The position numbers and the translations under genes were made by a program. The notes under the pieces were generated by a model. That model had not been told where the DNA came from and ran no database searches. It worked only from the letters and a program-made list of their open reading frames with translations. 64,000 nucleotides of DNA from Coriaria nepalensis (lineage: Eukaryota; Streptophyta; Magnoliopsida; Cucurbitales; Coriariaceae), in assembly GCA_027186245.1 (NCBI GenBank), contig CP114491.1:9917501-9981500 (forward strand), read 5' to 3'. This document shows, one piece after another, positions 48,682 through 61,150 of this stretch. The stretch's first letter is position 1. Each line of letters starts with the position of its first letter.

Positions 48682-51600
48682 TCATCTGAAGACAAATTTA
48701 ACAGCTCCGGGAATGTGGATGTTCATGAAGTAATTGTTCCAATCGATGATTGTCGGATCGAAGTAGAACATGTCCTTCTCCCTAGTGTTCAAGTACTCCC
48801 TTGTTCTCATTCTTAGTCTCTCTGTGTTCATGTCGTCGAAGCTGCCCATAAGAAACAACCACAAGGAAATCAAAATAACATTAGTACTGTTTGAAGTTTG
48901 AGACATAGGATTAAGCAAAACGATGAAGCGTAGGGATCAGGAGAACGAGAACTAATACATACACGCCATTGAAGAATAAGTATGGCCTGTATAACTCCGC
49001 TAAACGCATCGATAGTTTGATCCTTCTGTTTAGATCACTGCACTTTCCCTCAAAATAATGGCACAATGCAATATTCGCCACTTCTAGTCCCTATAGTAAG
49101 GAAGATAACTCAACATACATTACTGACATGGTCGAGAGTAGAGTGAATAGTAACGTTTATATATATAAAATAAAAAGTTGAATCCGTATCATAACAGTTG
49201 AGCTTGTAGTAAGTGCTAAAACGGGTCAAAATGAATATGTGGCTTACCTTTAGAAAGAGCAAGTAACGAAGTGTCATGTATGTATTGAAGCTAGCCATGC
49301 TTTGCAAGATCTTGGGCTTGCCAACCTTAACAGGCTTTCCATCTTTGTTAATCCATGGTTTTGCAGTGAAGTAGCGGAAAAGATAGTCTTGAAGATTACT
49401 AAATCTCAAAGGGTTTCTTACAGACGAACCCACGTGATAAATAGCAAGGTGATCATCATCATCACGTGCTTCATTAATATTTCCATGAGCAGCTGCTGCC
49501 ATTGCTACTATCATAGCATTCACCACCATGTCACATGGTATCTGCGTAGTTTACACATACAATTCTCAAACTTCACTTTTTCAAAAAAAGTACTCGCAAT
49601 TACCAAAACATATATTAATATTGTTAGATCCATACTAAATTTGGTCCCTTTACTTCATTTTATTTCTCATTTTCTTCTCAATTATATGTATGTATGCATC
49701 CACTTCTTTATATCAATATTTTGAAATTTTTTTGAGCGGTTTACCTCAATTACAAGTTCATAATTATATATAGATTCTGATTTGATGGATGATAGTCTTT
49801 TTGTCTCTAAAACGCTGTTAGCATATCATATATATATATATATAAATAAAGTCATTAGTAACCTACCATATCGAGTGTTTCATTGACATCTCCAAGGAAG
49901 AATGTAAGTCTTCCTTTTCCATAACCAATAGCTATACTATCGAAGGTCCTGCATAAGTTGCACAGTAATTAAATGTGGCACATTTCATTGCGTACATATA
50001 ATTAATTAGTTAACAGTTGATTGATATAGTAAATAATAAGTAGATAAATTATTGTAGCATTTGTACCTGACACCGTCAATCCAGCCAGGGAAAGGTTCCT
50101 TGTATGTGCTAGTAACGATAGTCGGTCGTATGATAACAACATGTAGATTTTCTCTCTGGCCTCCCACCAGCATCTCCCCCATCGCCTTTGTAAACACATA
50201 CGTATTCGGCCATCCGTACGTCTTTGCCCTATTCATTCAAGGTAGCAATCAATCATGAAGAATAGCAAATAACACGAGAGATACAGATATATATTCTCGG
50301 CCGCTAGGATTTTACTACGTCATTAGTCATTATGTAGATAGTATGGTATAATCTTAACTGTTGGGAGAAAATACACCGGAAATATTCTATAAATTCATTC
50401 TCAATAACATTAATAAATCATAGCAATAAGATACATATCATAAAATACCAATATTTAGCATATTACGTGGCACCTATTTTATTGCAATTATACTACTAAT
50501 TAATCAATTTGGTGAGATAAAGAGACGCATTAATTATTGATCGACATGTGTAACATCCATACGAAAAAGAGAACACTTGACAAACCTTTTTATACCCAAA
50601 TCTTTCATGGCCAAAGTAATTGCTTTTTCAGTAGCCCCTTTTGCCCGAAGGTCATTTAGTGTCTCATCAGCCAGTCTTATCTCTGCTTCAATGTCTAAAT
50701 CAGGATTGTCGTTTAGGGTTTCTCCCATTTTGTATGGAGTCTCTATAACAATTCCTTCCTTCTCGCCACATATATAAGCTACGGAAAAACAATGAAGAAT
50801 AACAAAGAGTAATGATCATATATATCTTAATAGATACACTATATGTACATGCATGAACATGTTATGCATATATTTGCGAAGAACCAAAACCGGACCCAGT
50901 TGTTCTTGATTCATCGGATCTGGGTTTTCACGAGAAAGATTAGAAAATACAATCGGATAGATTAAACTATCTAATTTTGAAGATACATTGATCAAAAAGG
51001 TGTCTTAAGACTATACAGAGATAAATTCAGGTTTTCACGAGAAATATTAAAAAATACAATCGGATAGATTAAAATATCTGATTTTGAAGATACATTGATC
51101 AAAAAGTTGTCTTAAGACTATACAAAGATAAATTCGTAAAAATCAAATCATACGGAGACTAAAATATAAATTAACTCTTTCAAAAAAAAAAGGTAAATAA
51201 GAGGTCCATGCTTGATCAATTAATGTGTTGTAGAGAAGGTGCGGTGTTGTAATACCATGTAGGGGACGAGTAAAATCAAATTAAAGAGGTTGTACGTAAG
51301 TTATGATATTAAATATGTATGGTAGTAATGATATTAAACAACATAGAACTCATGAGATAATAGATTTGAGCTAATTAACCTTCTGTGATGGTTCGGATAG
51401 GTTATGGTCGGAAAACTTGGCCGGAAAAAATCAATCAGTTGGTTAACTAACCGATCGGCTATTCTCATTTTCGATATGTTAGATCTATTATTACTATTAT
51501 TATTATTTTAAATGACCTAACCATAAAATGATTACATGGCATTAATTATTAAATAATATTGAAAAATAAAACTAAATAACTAAATAAGTATAAATGTAAA

Positions 51601-52244
51601 AATAAAGTTACATTATATTTATATTCGATCTCTTTTCTATGTATAGACTATTAACTTAAATTCTATAATCTATGGTGTAGTGATTAGACTATTACAGTAT
51701 GTAACCATATAGTATAGTTATATGTCATTTTAATTATACATATTTTATTAAATAATAAAAAATGGACTCAATATTTTATTATTGACAATTTGACATTACC
51801 CAATAGTCAACAACCTTTGGCCAAAAAACTAGTTTTTTTTTTTCCTATATAGGTTAACCGACCCCATCGGATCGGATAATCCATTATCCGATCCAATGCT
51901 AATGCCAATGAAATTGTATTAACGAAATTTTCCAAAGTAGGTGAAAAGGAAAAAAAGGAAGAAGAAGGTAATGTTGAAATATGGAAGGGAAAAGTGAAAG
52001 AAGTGTGTGGTAATTAGACCGGGATTGAAACTAACCAGTGGAGACATGGAGAAGCAGCTTCACTTTGGCACATCTTTTAGCAAATTCCAAGACATTCTTA
52101 GCTCCCATTGCATTTATTCCAAGCGAAACATCGTATCTGCCCAAGAACAGACCAAAACATATTAATTAAGGATAAAATATCTGTTCTTGTTACTCCATCT
52201 CTCATTAAAAAAAAAAGAAAAAAAGCAGTTGCTTTTAAATGTTA

Positions 52245-52276
<32 letters not shown>

Positions 52277-52890
52277 GTTAATTATATGAAACTAATGTGA
52301 CATAGTGTAATTATGTGTTGTAATATGTAGTTTTACCTTCCATCAAAATCAGTAGTAGCAGCTAAGTTAACAACGACATCAAGTTGAGTGTACATCTCTT
52401 CGACAAGAGTAGTATCCTTCAACAGCAAGCTTTCAACCGAGATATCACCTGCCACCAAACTAATCTTCTCCGAAACTAAACGTCCAAAATTTGCGCCCCA
52501 TTTTTCCTTTACTACTCTAAATAACTCCTTCCCTATTATCTGCAAACGTGCAAGTATAAATAATATATATATATAGTGCAGTCTAAACTATAGGTTATAT
52601 ACGTATATATAAATGTACCTCACTGTGGAAACGTTGTATGGCAGCGTTACTGTCTGCAGCTCGTACAAGGAGATAGAGCTTCTTCACATTTGGTTGAACT
52701 CTCAGTATTTTCTCCACCATAACTGCAACCTCGTCATGATATATGCATATAAATCCATGGTAAAAAGTAAATAAATAAAACACAGAGAGAGAGGGTATGT
52801 ACACGTACTCTTTGCTAGGAAGCCAGTGGCACCAGTGATTAAAACGGACTTGTTCTCAAGAAACTCAAGCACACTACCTCTCAATTCCAT
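48682..52890 (-). CDS. Fatty acyl-CoA reductase FAR-B (alcohol-forming)
   Basis: Tandem paralogue of FAR-A with the same ten-exon layout and exactly the same exon lengths: 52809-52890, 52619-52722, 52337-52539, 52036-52136, 50586-50778, 50067-50228, 49867-49948, 49248-49541, 48963-49090, 48682-48841; 502 residues. It starts [15 protein letters not shown], has TGATGFLAK at 19-27, [13 protein letters not shown] with the catalytic Tyr/Lys, [20 protein letters not shown], and ends [12 protein letters not shown]. Intron 4 is expanded to about 1.26 kb and holds a local tandem duplication. A TATAAATAGG-containing site (read on the plus strand, 52990-52999) lies about 100 bases upstream. No stops or frameshifts. 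Substrate chain length cannot be read from sequence. Confidence 0.92.
50923..51133. repeat. Tandem duplication of a ~105-bp unit in FAR-B intron 4
   Basis: GGTTTTCACGAGAAAGATTA (50923) recurs as GGTTTTCACGAGAAATATTA (51032). Both continue through ACAATCGGATAGATTAAA and TGTCTTAAGACTATACA with few differences. Confidence 0.9.
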
Positions 52891-53996
52891 CGATCAATGA
52901 AGTATGAAATACGTAAGCAAAATTAGGAGAAAATTAAGAGTACAAAGAGTTGTGTGTAGAATTTGTAAAGGAATTATGAGATAGACGTATAAATAGGAGA
53001 TTGCCTAGCTGTGCTAGCTGCTCTGCGTGAGTTCAAATCAATCTATTTTTAGATACATAAATATAAATAGTACTGCAATTAGGTGGCTAGTCTTTAAGGC
53101 TTGGACCGGCCTATGTCAGGGTGAGGATCTAAAGACCGACTTGACTGATTACTATGTTTGCAGAGTTTCAGACGTAGTTATGTGGAAATGTTGTTGGTTT
53201 CACGTTGTTTTCCACATGCTTCTGCATAGTGTAACATGCATACGGTGTACGGGAATAGGTGGTGAGGTTCGATTTGTAATTAATGCATGAGGTCTATATT
53301 CATGCTGTACTTCGAGACTCTTGAATGTATTATTTATATATTAAAAATAATACTTTTAATTAAGATTATATTATTATCTCATGTAGCAATATATAATGAT
53401 GCATACCAAAATTTCTCCATCATAATATATAACATATTACATATAAAATTATGATTTTTATTACATTTTAAAGATACCCTACTACTCAATTCTCTTTCGA
53501 CAAAGTTATTAGCAAAGATAACAAGTCTGTAGTCGTGAGGGCTATATTTGTCATGTTTAATTTCGTTTTCTATCCTTTCTCTCTCGGCCTTGCTGTTTTT
53601 TGTTTCGGGTTTTGGTGTTTTCTTTCATTCAATCTAAAAGTATGTATTTAGCTTATCCAAAAATACATACAAAATACTATATAATACAATTGTTTCTTAA
53701 ATAACTCCATCATGGCTAATAATGATACTTGAAAATTAATGACATGTATAGAAAAAGTACGATCACATTCGATACGTAAAACAAGATACAAGAAAAAGCA
53801 GCAATCAAGATACTTAAAACAAGATACAAGAAAAAGCAGCAATCAAGATACTTTCTTTTTAGTTGGTAGAATACACGCTAGGGCTACTACAATAATCAAA
53901 TTGCTTCATAAATGCACTTCTTCTTTTTCTTCTTATACAATAATTTCACGAGGAATTAAGGAATATGTAAATTATGGAACTTTTAGTGAAAACTTT
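52891..53996. other. Spacer between FAR-B and FAR-C
   Basis: Contains the FAR-B promoter, a block near 53470-53650 that is repeated near 60420-60612, and a 38-bp tandem duplication at 53777-53852 (AAAACAAGATACAAGAAAAA start). No gene is seen. Confidence 0.6.
53777..53852. repeat. Two tandem copies of a 38-base unit
   Basis: The unit TAAAACAAGATACAAGAAAA and following bases through CAATCAAGATACT is present twice in succession. The FAR-D flank has one copy. Confidence 0.9.
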
Positions 53997-56900
53997 TCAT
54001 TTGAAAATATATTAACAGTCCTGGACTGTGGGTATTCATGAAGTAGTTTGTCCCAATCAATGGCCTTGGCATCGAAGTAAAACTTGTCTCTCTCTGCATC
54101 ATTCAAGTGCTTTCTTGTCGCCATTATCAGCTTCTGTGTTCATGTCATCAAACCTGCAAAAAAAAAAAAAAAAGAATATTAAGTTTTGAAGATTGCCTTT
54201 GTAAATACTTATGTATTTGGCTATCCGTACATCTTTGCCCTAATTATTTCATCAAAATATCAATGAAAATGTTCGATAATAGCAAATTATAATAATAACA
54301 CAAGACATTCATACATACAAATTAAAAGATGAAGAAAAACAAAAAATTCATGATCATTAACTTTCCGGTTCACGCTGTCTGACTCCATCCTATATCACTT
54401 CAAAACTATACAATTAAGATGGCATATGTCAATTACTTTCTGATGTACATTTAATGTCTTACAGCTTGAACTTGTCCAGTACAGTCATTAATGTCTTATA
54501 CTGATGGCCAAGAAACATAAGATCATCGTAATTTCTAGTTGCATTTAATGTAAACCTACCTACGAACATAACTCTCAAGAGGGCGATAATCGTCCCACCT
54601 GGTTTAGAAAGAAATTTTTTTGTTGATTTATAAATAAAAAATTTCATCTACCTTTACAAAATTTGTTAGGAAGATAAATTATTAAACTCATCGACTTATC
54701 ATAATATTAGAATTTTACGGGCTTGTTATTCTAAAAACTCAATAAATGATGAGCACTTACCAATAAAATATAGATACATTCATTTAAAATATAACTTTGA
54801 TATTATAATAAATTGATGAGTCAAATAATATTTTTTCCTAAAATACTTTATAGAGGAAAACATAACTCTTGACTTATAAATCAATTAGAGATCTTTTTCA
54901 TAAATAATGTGAAACGAATTCTAACTTTTACTGTTTAGATTGACTACAAAAACCTTGCTTTTTTGTGAATTGTAATAGGTCTACATCACTTAATTGGAAG
55001 GTTCGTGCTCTCTATTGTTCCCCGTTCGGTTCGTAGGTTATCTATCAGCTTTTAAGTTCCTTAGCTTCATTAATGATCACTAGTTAATGTTTTCGCTCTT
55101 TGTTTTTTCCTTGTCCCCCATCTAGTATCAATTAACCAAAGAGAAACTTACAATTGTAAACAAGGTAATCCACTTCTATCATTCTAGAGACAGAACCTAA
55201 CAAAGTGAGGAAGAGCCTTTTTATTACAAAAAAATATATCCGAAAAATTATCAATATTAGTTAAAGAGTCCGCTACAAAATTATTTTATCTGAAGACATG
55301 ATTAATCTAAATTGAGACAGAAATCAAATTTTAACTAACATTCCAAATATTCCTCAACCTCCAATATGGGAAGTCATGTTGGATGGCCAAAACTATATAT
55401 TTTGAAGCGGTATCAATAGAACATCTTACTTAGCTTTTGACTAATATGACATACTATGTAGATTTCTTCTCCTAATCACATTTAAGGTTCTAAATCCTAC
55501 ATGTGCAAATTATTACTAGAAGCAAGACATGTGAAGAACCGAAGAGCGGACAAACTTTACGCGGAGATCAGCTAGTGTACGTTAGGTCATTAATGAGATG
55601 AAATAAAATTAATTAGTTACATTCAATAGAAGATAGACGGTTTGACTTAATGTTACTTTATTTTGTTAAGTTATCGATTATTTCTGAACATCTCAAATGT
55701 TAGTGAATAAATCCTAACAAACATATTGCTAAGTTTTTTAATTGAGACAAGATCTCTGACTAAAAATCAGATTTCACAATAATCAAACTCAGACCGAAAT
55801 TTCTCAAATAAAGATTTCAGCAGAATTAAATTTAAACTCAGATTCACAAAATTAAATCTCTAACTTTGATTATAAATACATACCGTGCGATATTCATGTT
55901 CCTTGACCCGAAGTCCTTCGTTATCCTCCATTAATGTCGTTGATGATTTCGAACTTGAAGTTCATAGGTGATTTTGGATTGGCGTTGTAGATGATTTCAT
56001 GGGTGAGAAAGGAGAAAGAGAGAGAGAGATAGTCGGAACTAAGAAAAAAAATGTGAGTAATTTCACGGGCGAGAAAGGAGAGTGAGAGACGGTGGAAACT
56101 CTATCTGAAATATGTATGTGAGAAGAAGAAGAAGAAATAAGAAAGAAGAAAGAAAAAAAATAAGAAATAAGAAGATGAAGAGGGATTTATGTTTTACTTT
56201 CTATCGTATTAATGTTAGGGTATATTATTCTTTAGTTTTTTCTTTCTTTTTTTTTCTTATTTCATTTTATTTTATTTATATGTTTTTAAGGTCATATATC
56301 AAAAAAATAGAAAAAAGAGTTATTTGGTAAAATGACTATTGAAATGAGAGTATATTATCAAATTATCTCAATGTTGAATATGTAAATATTCTAAAAGCAC
56401 AAATTATTCTGAAATATTATAAATTAGAAAACGCTCTAGACAGACCTTTTTATACCCAAATCTTTCATGACGAAAGTAATTGTTTCTTCACTAGCCCTCT
56501 CGGCACGAAGGTAGGCTAATGCATCTTCCGTCAATTTCATCTCTGCGATGTTTAATCCGGGTTTGCCACAAAGGGCTTCACCCATTTTATAAGGAGTTTC
56601 GAGAATAAGCTCATCCTTCTCCCCACATACATAAGCTAATTAAGAGGAAAATCAAATAGTAAGCTCGATCATATATCAAACATCATAAATGTAATTATGT
56701 ATAATAGTGTAATTAGGAACCTTTTGAGATAGCTAGGAAGACCCGATTAATATGTGCTTGAACACAAGACTTATATGTATAATTAGTGCATGAATGTATA
56801 TTTTTGTCCGCACTGATTTTTATTTAATACATTTTGTTTCCTCTTTAACTTTTTCTTCCTAGCTCAGCTCTTGTTAGACAAGTTGATGGAAGAGAGGTAG

Positions 56901-59900
56901 TTTTTGACATGTTGTATGTAGTAATCAATAATCATAGTATAAAATATGGTCCATTCAATTTTTAGTTATGTATAATTCGTATTTTTAAAATTTGTCAATG
57001 CATAGTTTAATGCTAATTTTTTAATTTATTTATAGTTTAAATGAGATTTTTAAAATTGTATGACCGAATTTCAGCCAACGATGCTGATATATTTATTATT
57101 TTTTATATTTAATCTTTTATTATTTTTACTTTTCACCTCTATTAATTTTTTATTTTCTTTTATAATCCATTTTTTAAATTGAAAAATTAAATAGTGGATA
57201 AATGATATTCGGTTCGATTTTTTGAAAAAAAAAAGGATTAAAAAAATTCGGCCTTTTTTGCCAAATAAAATAAGTCGAAATGATTTGGTTTATTCATGAG
57301 ATATCCAAATCGAATTGATTTTTTATAAGAAACTCGATGGGGGTCAATCTAATCCATGAAAGTCGGATCGAAACGATCCAAATTGAATCAATCCATTTTT
57401 TTCGTGAAAAATTCAATTGAATCAATCTAATATTTCACGAAAAATGAAATCTAATCTAACAAAAAGAAATTTTAGGTTAGTTCACTTTTCAGTCCAGGTA
57501 TAGTTCGTATTTTAATAATTAGTTATTATATAGTTTCCCGCCAAATTTTAATCACTCTGTAGTTTAAAGGAGACTCTTAGTCATGTCAGACAACGGTGCT
57601 CATGCCACAAAGAAAAAAAAAATTTATTAGCCTTTCACCCTTAGTTTTTCATTATATCCACTTTTACCCCTATTAATTTTCTATTTTCTTTCATAATCTT
57701 TTTTTTACTACAGGAAAATTAAGGGGAAAAAAAAAATGAAACCAGGTCCGATTTTTAAGAAAAAATAATTAAATTTCTTATGAGAAAAATTATCAAATTG
57801 ATTTGATTCTTCATAAAGAATTTGATCGGATTGATGTGATCTTTGTCAAGAATTCAATTGGATTGATGTGATTTTTTGTGAAGAATTCGATTAGATCGAT
57901 GTGATTCTTCATGAAGGATTCAATCGGATCGATTCAATTTTTCACAAAGAACAAAATCTGACTCATTCGATTTTTGCTTGCCAAAAAACCTAAAAAAAAC
58001 TTAAGCATACCTCCATTGAAGCAGATATGGTTTCTAACTAGACCTCCATTAATTGAGGTTCATTCAAGTTTTTTTTTGTTTTTGTTTTATTTTTTCCCTG
58101 GTTCATGAAGAAGAACTGAATTAATGGAGGTTTGTTCTAAGTTTTTTTTTTTGTTTGTTATTCATCTTCATCTTTCTAATAAATTTTTATTTTGTTCGAT
58201 TGGATTCCGTTCTTTGTAAAATATTAAGTCGATCCAATTATATTCTTCACGAAAAAATAGACTGATTAGATTTAGATAATTGTGATATGACTTTTCATGG
58301 ATTAGATTGATCTGACTAAATTTCTATAAATTTAATTTAAATATCTCATAAATAAATATAATCATTTTGATATCTTTTTCTCATAAAAAAAACTCTAACT
58401 TTTTCGATCAGTTTTTCCCCATAAAATCAAACTAGGCTTCGCTTCCCATAAATTTTTTGTTGTATATAAATAGAGAAGTGACATATCATCTACTTTCATT
58501 AAGAAAAATGATATATAACTTTCGTCAAAATTAGTAGTGGCAGCTAAGTTAATAATGGCATCAAGTTGATTGTGCATCTCTTCCATGAGAGAGGAATCTT
58601 TCAACAGTAAGTCTTGAGCAGAGATGTCACCCGGCACCAAAATAATCTTCTCTGAAACTAGAGGTCCAAAGTTTCCTTTACTACTCTGAATAACTCCTTT
58701 CCTATTATCCATATTTAAACAGAAGCAAGCCAGAAAATTAATAAAAGATCAAACAAGTTATTGCTGCCAAAATATAATAATATGTGATCATTAAGTGGTA
58801 AATCTAACAAGCTCTTACGTATGACGTGTTTAATGAAGATTTGATATGTATCTATTTAAGGTAGTACGTGATCTTAGCTTGCATCATGAGTCATTAACAT
58901 GACGTAACGAAAACTTCCTCCACATATTCAATTCTTGTCTATAATTATCGGTAGGATTCGGTCCGAATTATTTATATTCGAACTTGTTTAAGTTTATAAT
59001 ATCTTTTAATTATTTATAAAATATTATATTATATTATATAATGAATAATATTTATATCATATAATAAAAGAGAGAAAAAAAAATGATATAAATATTTTTC
59101 ATTAAATGATGTGATAATTTATAAATTATTTGATAAGATTTAAATTGATTTACACCATAGATTTGAACGAGTTTAGATATATATAATTTGGATTGAATCC
59201 AACTTGTACTTATCAAATAAAAATTGATAGAACTACCAACATTAATTATAGCTCATGCTTAATTGTCCTAACTATGGCGAAATATTTTCGAGATGTTAAT
59301 GAACCATACATGCTTCCATTTATCGGTAATATATTCTTAATGGATACTGATTGATTGATGAATTTAATAATTTTTTCTTTTAAAAGGTTTTTTAAGGGAA
59401 AAAATAATTCGATTCATTAATTTATCATTATATCAGAATTAGACTCTAAGCGAATGTGTCAACAATCCATGCTCCTCATTCATTGTGTCACTTATTGGAC
59501 ATTCATAATGACCATCTCACAAGAAAGGGAAAGTATTGGAATTCATGGCATTGAATTCATGGCATGATAATATACATATCATAAAATATCGGCATTTACC
59601 ATATGACGTGGCATCTATTGATTGCAATTATAATGCATACTAATTAATCATTTTAATAAGCTAAAGAGACGTGCATTAATTTTTTTTCATTTTAAAGAAA
59701 ATGGCTACTAAAATATATCATGGAAGAAGGAGGAAGGGAACTCTCAAAACTATATAAAAAAAAAAAAAAAAAAAAAACAGCACTACTAGTACTAACATTA
59801 GTAAAGGCATCCACGACGAAATTGTTTTCACGTTAAAAATTATTATGAAAGGAACTTTGACCGTAATTAGACTATTAGAGTATGTAACTATGTAGTATAA

Positions 59901-60139
59901 TTATGTAAGTTTTTCTAACTACATAATTAAATACTTTATTATTATAATAATGAAAAATTGGAGTTTTATTTTACTATCGACAATTTAACATTACCCAACA
60001 ACCACCCACCTTAATACCCTTTTATAATAGAGAGGGAGAGAGGGAGAGGGTATATACTCTTTGCTAGGAAGCCAGTGGCACCATTGATTCATACGGACTT
60101 GTTCTTAAGAAAATCAAGTACACTACCACTCAATTCCAT
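53997..60139 (-). pseudogene. Fatty acyl-CoA reductase pseudogene FAR-C
   Basis: Remnants of five exons remain. Exon 1 (60139 downward) has TGA at 60089-60091, codon 17, where FAR-B has TTA. Exon 3 (58519-58708) has lost 13 bases, and its acceptor AG reads GG. Exon 5 (56446-56635) is otherwise open, with a 3-base deletion (NIAEM for NIEAEM). Of exon 6 only the first ~45 bases remain (54195-54239), with TAG for Trp in YGW and TAA for Tyr in the catalytic YVFTK. Exon 10 (53997-54150) is frameshifted after FDDMNTE. Exons 2, 4, 7, 8 and 9 are absent. The best match is FAR-D in exons 5, 6, 10 and flank, so the two probably arose by one duplication. Confidence 0.88.
56930..58010. repeat. Two diverged tandem copies of a ~550-bp unit inside FAR-C, with inner ~30-bp repeats
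   Basis: TATGTATAATTCGTATTTTTAAA near 56964 parallels AGGTATAGTTCGTATTTTAA near 57496. Both continue through TAGTTTAAA, a CAACGxTGCT word, and CTATTAATTTTxTATTTTCTTT. Each ends in words of the type GGATTGATGTGATTCTTCA. Some words recur once more near 58160-58260. Non-coding. Confidence 0.7.
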
Positions 60140-60893
60140 CGATCAATGAAGTAAGCGATACCTAAATTAGGAGAAAATTAAGAGAGTGCAAGATTGTGTA
60201 TAATTTTAAAGGAATTAAGAGATAGACATATAGGAGATTGCCTGTGCTGGTGCACTGCATGAGTTCTGATGTTTTATATGATAATTTTTGAAGTAGATCA
60301 TATTTAGAATATATTGATTTATTTCAATTATTTATAAAATTAATATGATAATGTAAAACTTGTCATATAATTCATATACTATAGAACATGTTACTTGTAA
60401 AATTATGGTTTTTATTTTTTTATTTTTAAAGATATGCTACCACTTAGTCTCACTTTCGAACGAAGATAATTAGCAGAGATGACAAGTCTTCAGTCGTGTG
60501 GGCTACTTCGTTCATATTTAGTTTAATTTTCTATCGGTTCTCTCTCGGCCTCGCTGTTTTTTGTTTCCGGTTTTGGTGTTTTCTTTCATTCAATCTAAAA
60601 GTATGTATGTACATACCTTATCCATCATGGCTATTAGTACAGAGCTTGTTTTGAATTACTTCCCTATAATGATGCTTGGAAATTAATGACATATATAGAT
60701 AATTGCATGATCACATTCAATACGCAAAACAAGAAAAAAGAAAGCAGCAATCAAGACTCTTAATTTTTAGTTGGTAGAACACGAGCTAGGGATACTACAA
60801 TAATCAAATTGCTCCATAAATGCACTTTTTTTTTTCGTTACGAGGAAAGAATATTTAAAACGTGTAAATTATTTCACTTTTAGTGAAAACTTT
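60140..60893. other. Spacer between FAR-C and FAR-D
   Basis: Carries the degraded FAR-C promoter (TATAGG near 60229 where FAR-B has TATAAATAGG) and the block 60420-60612 shared with the FAR-B/FAR-C spacer, for example CTGTTTTTTGTTTCCGGTTT. No gene is seen. Confidence 0.6.
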
Positions 60894-61107
60894 TCATTTG
60901 AAAATATATTTAACAGCTCCTGGAATGTGGGTATTCATGAAGTAGTCGTCCCAATCAATGGTCTTAGCATCGAAGTAAAACATGTCTTTCTCTGCATCGT
61001 TCAAGTACTTTCTTGTTACCATTCTGAGCTTCTCTGTGTTCATGTCATCAAACCTGCAAAGAAAAAAGAATATTAAGGTTCTAAGATTGAGAAATAATAT
61101 ATGGAAA

Positions 61108-61150
<43 letters not shown>

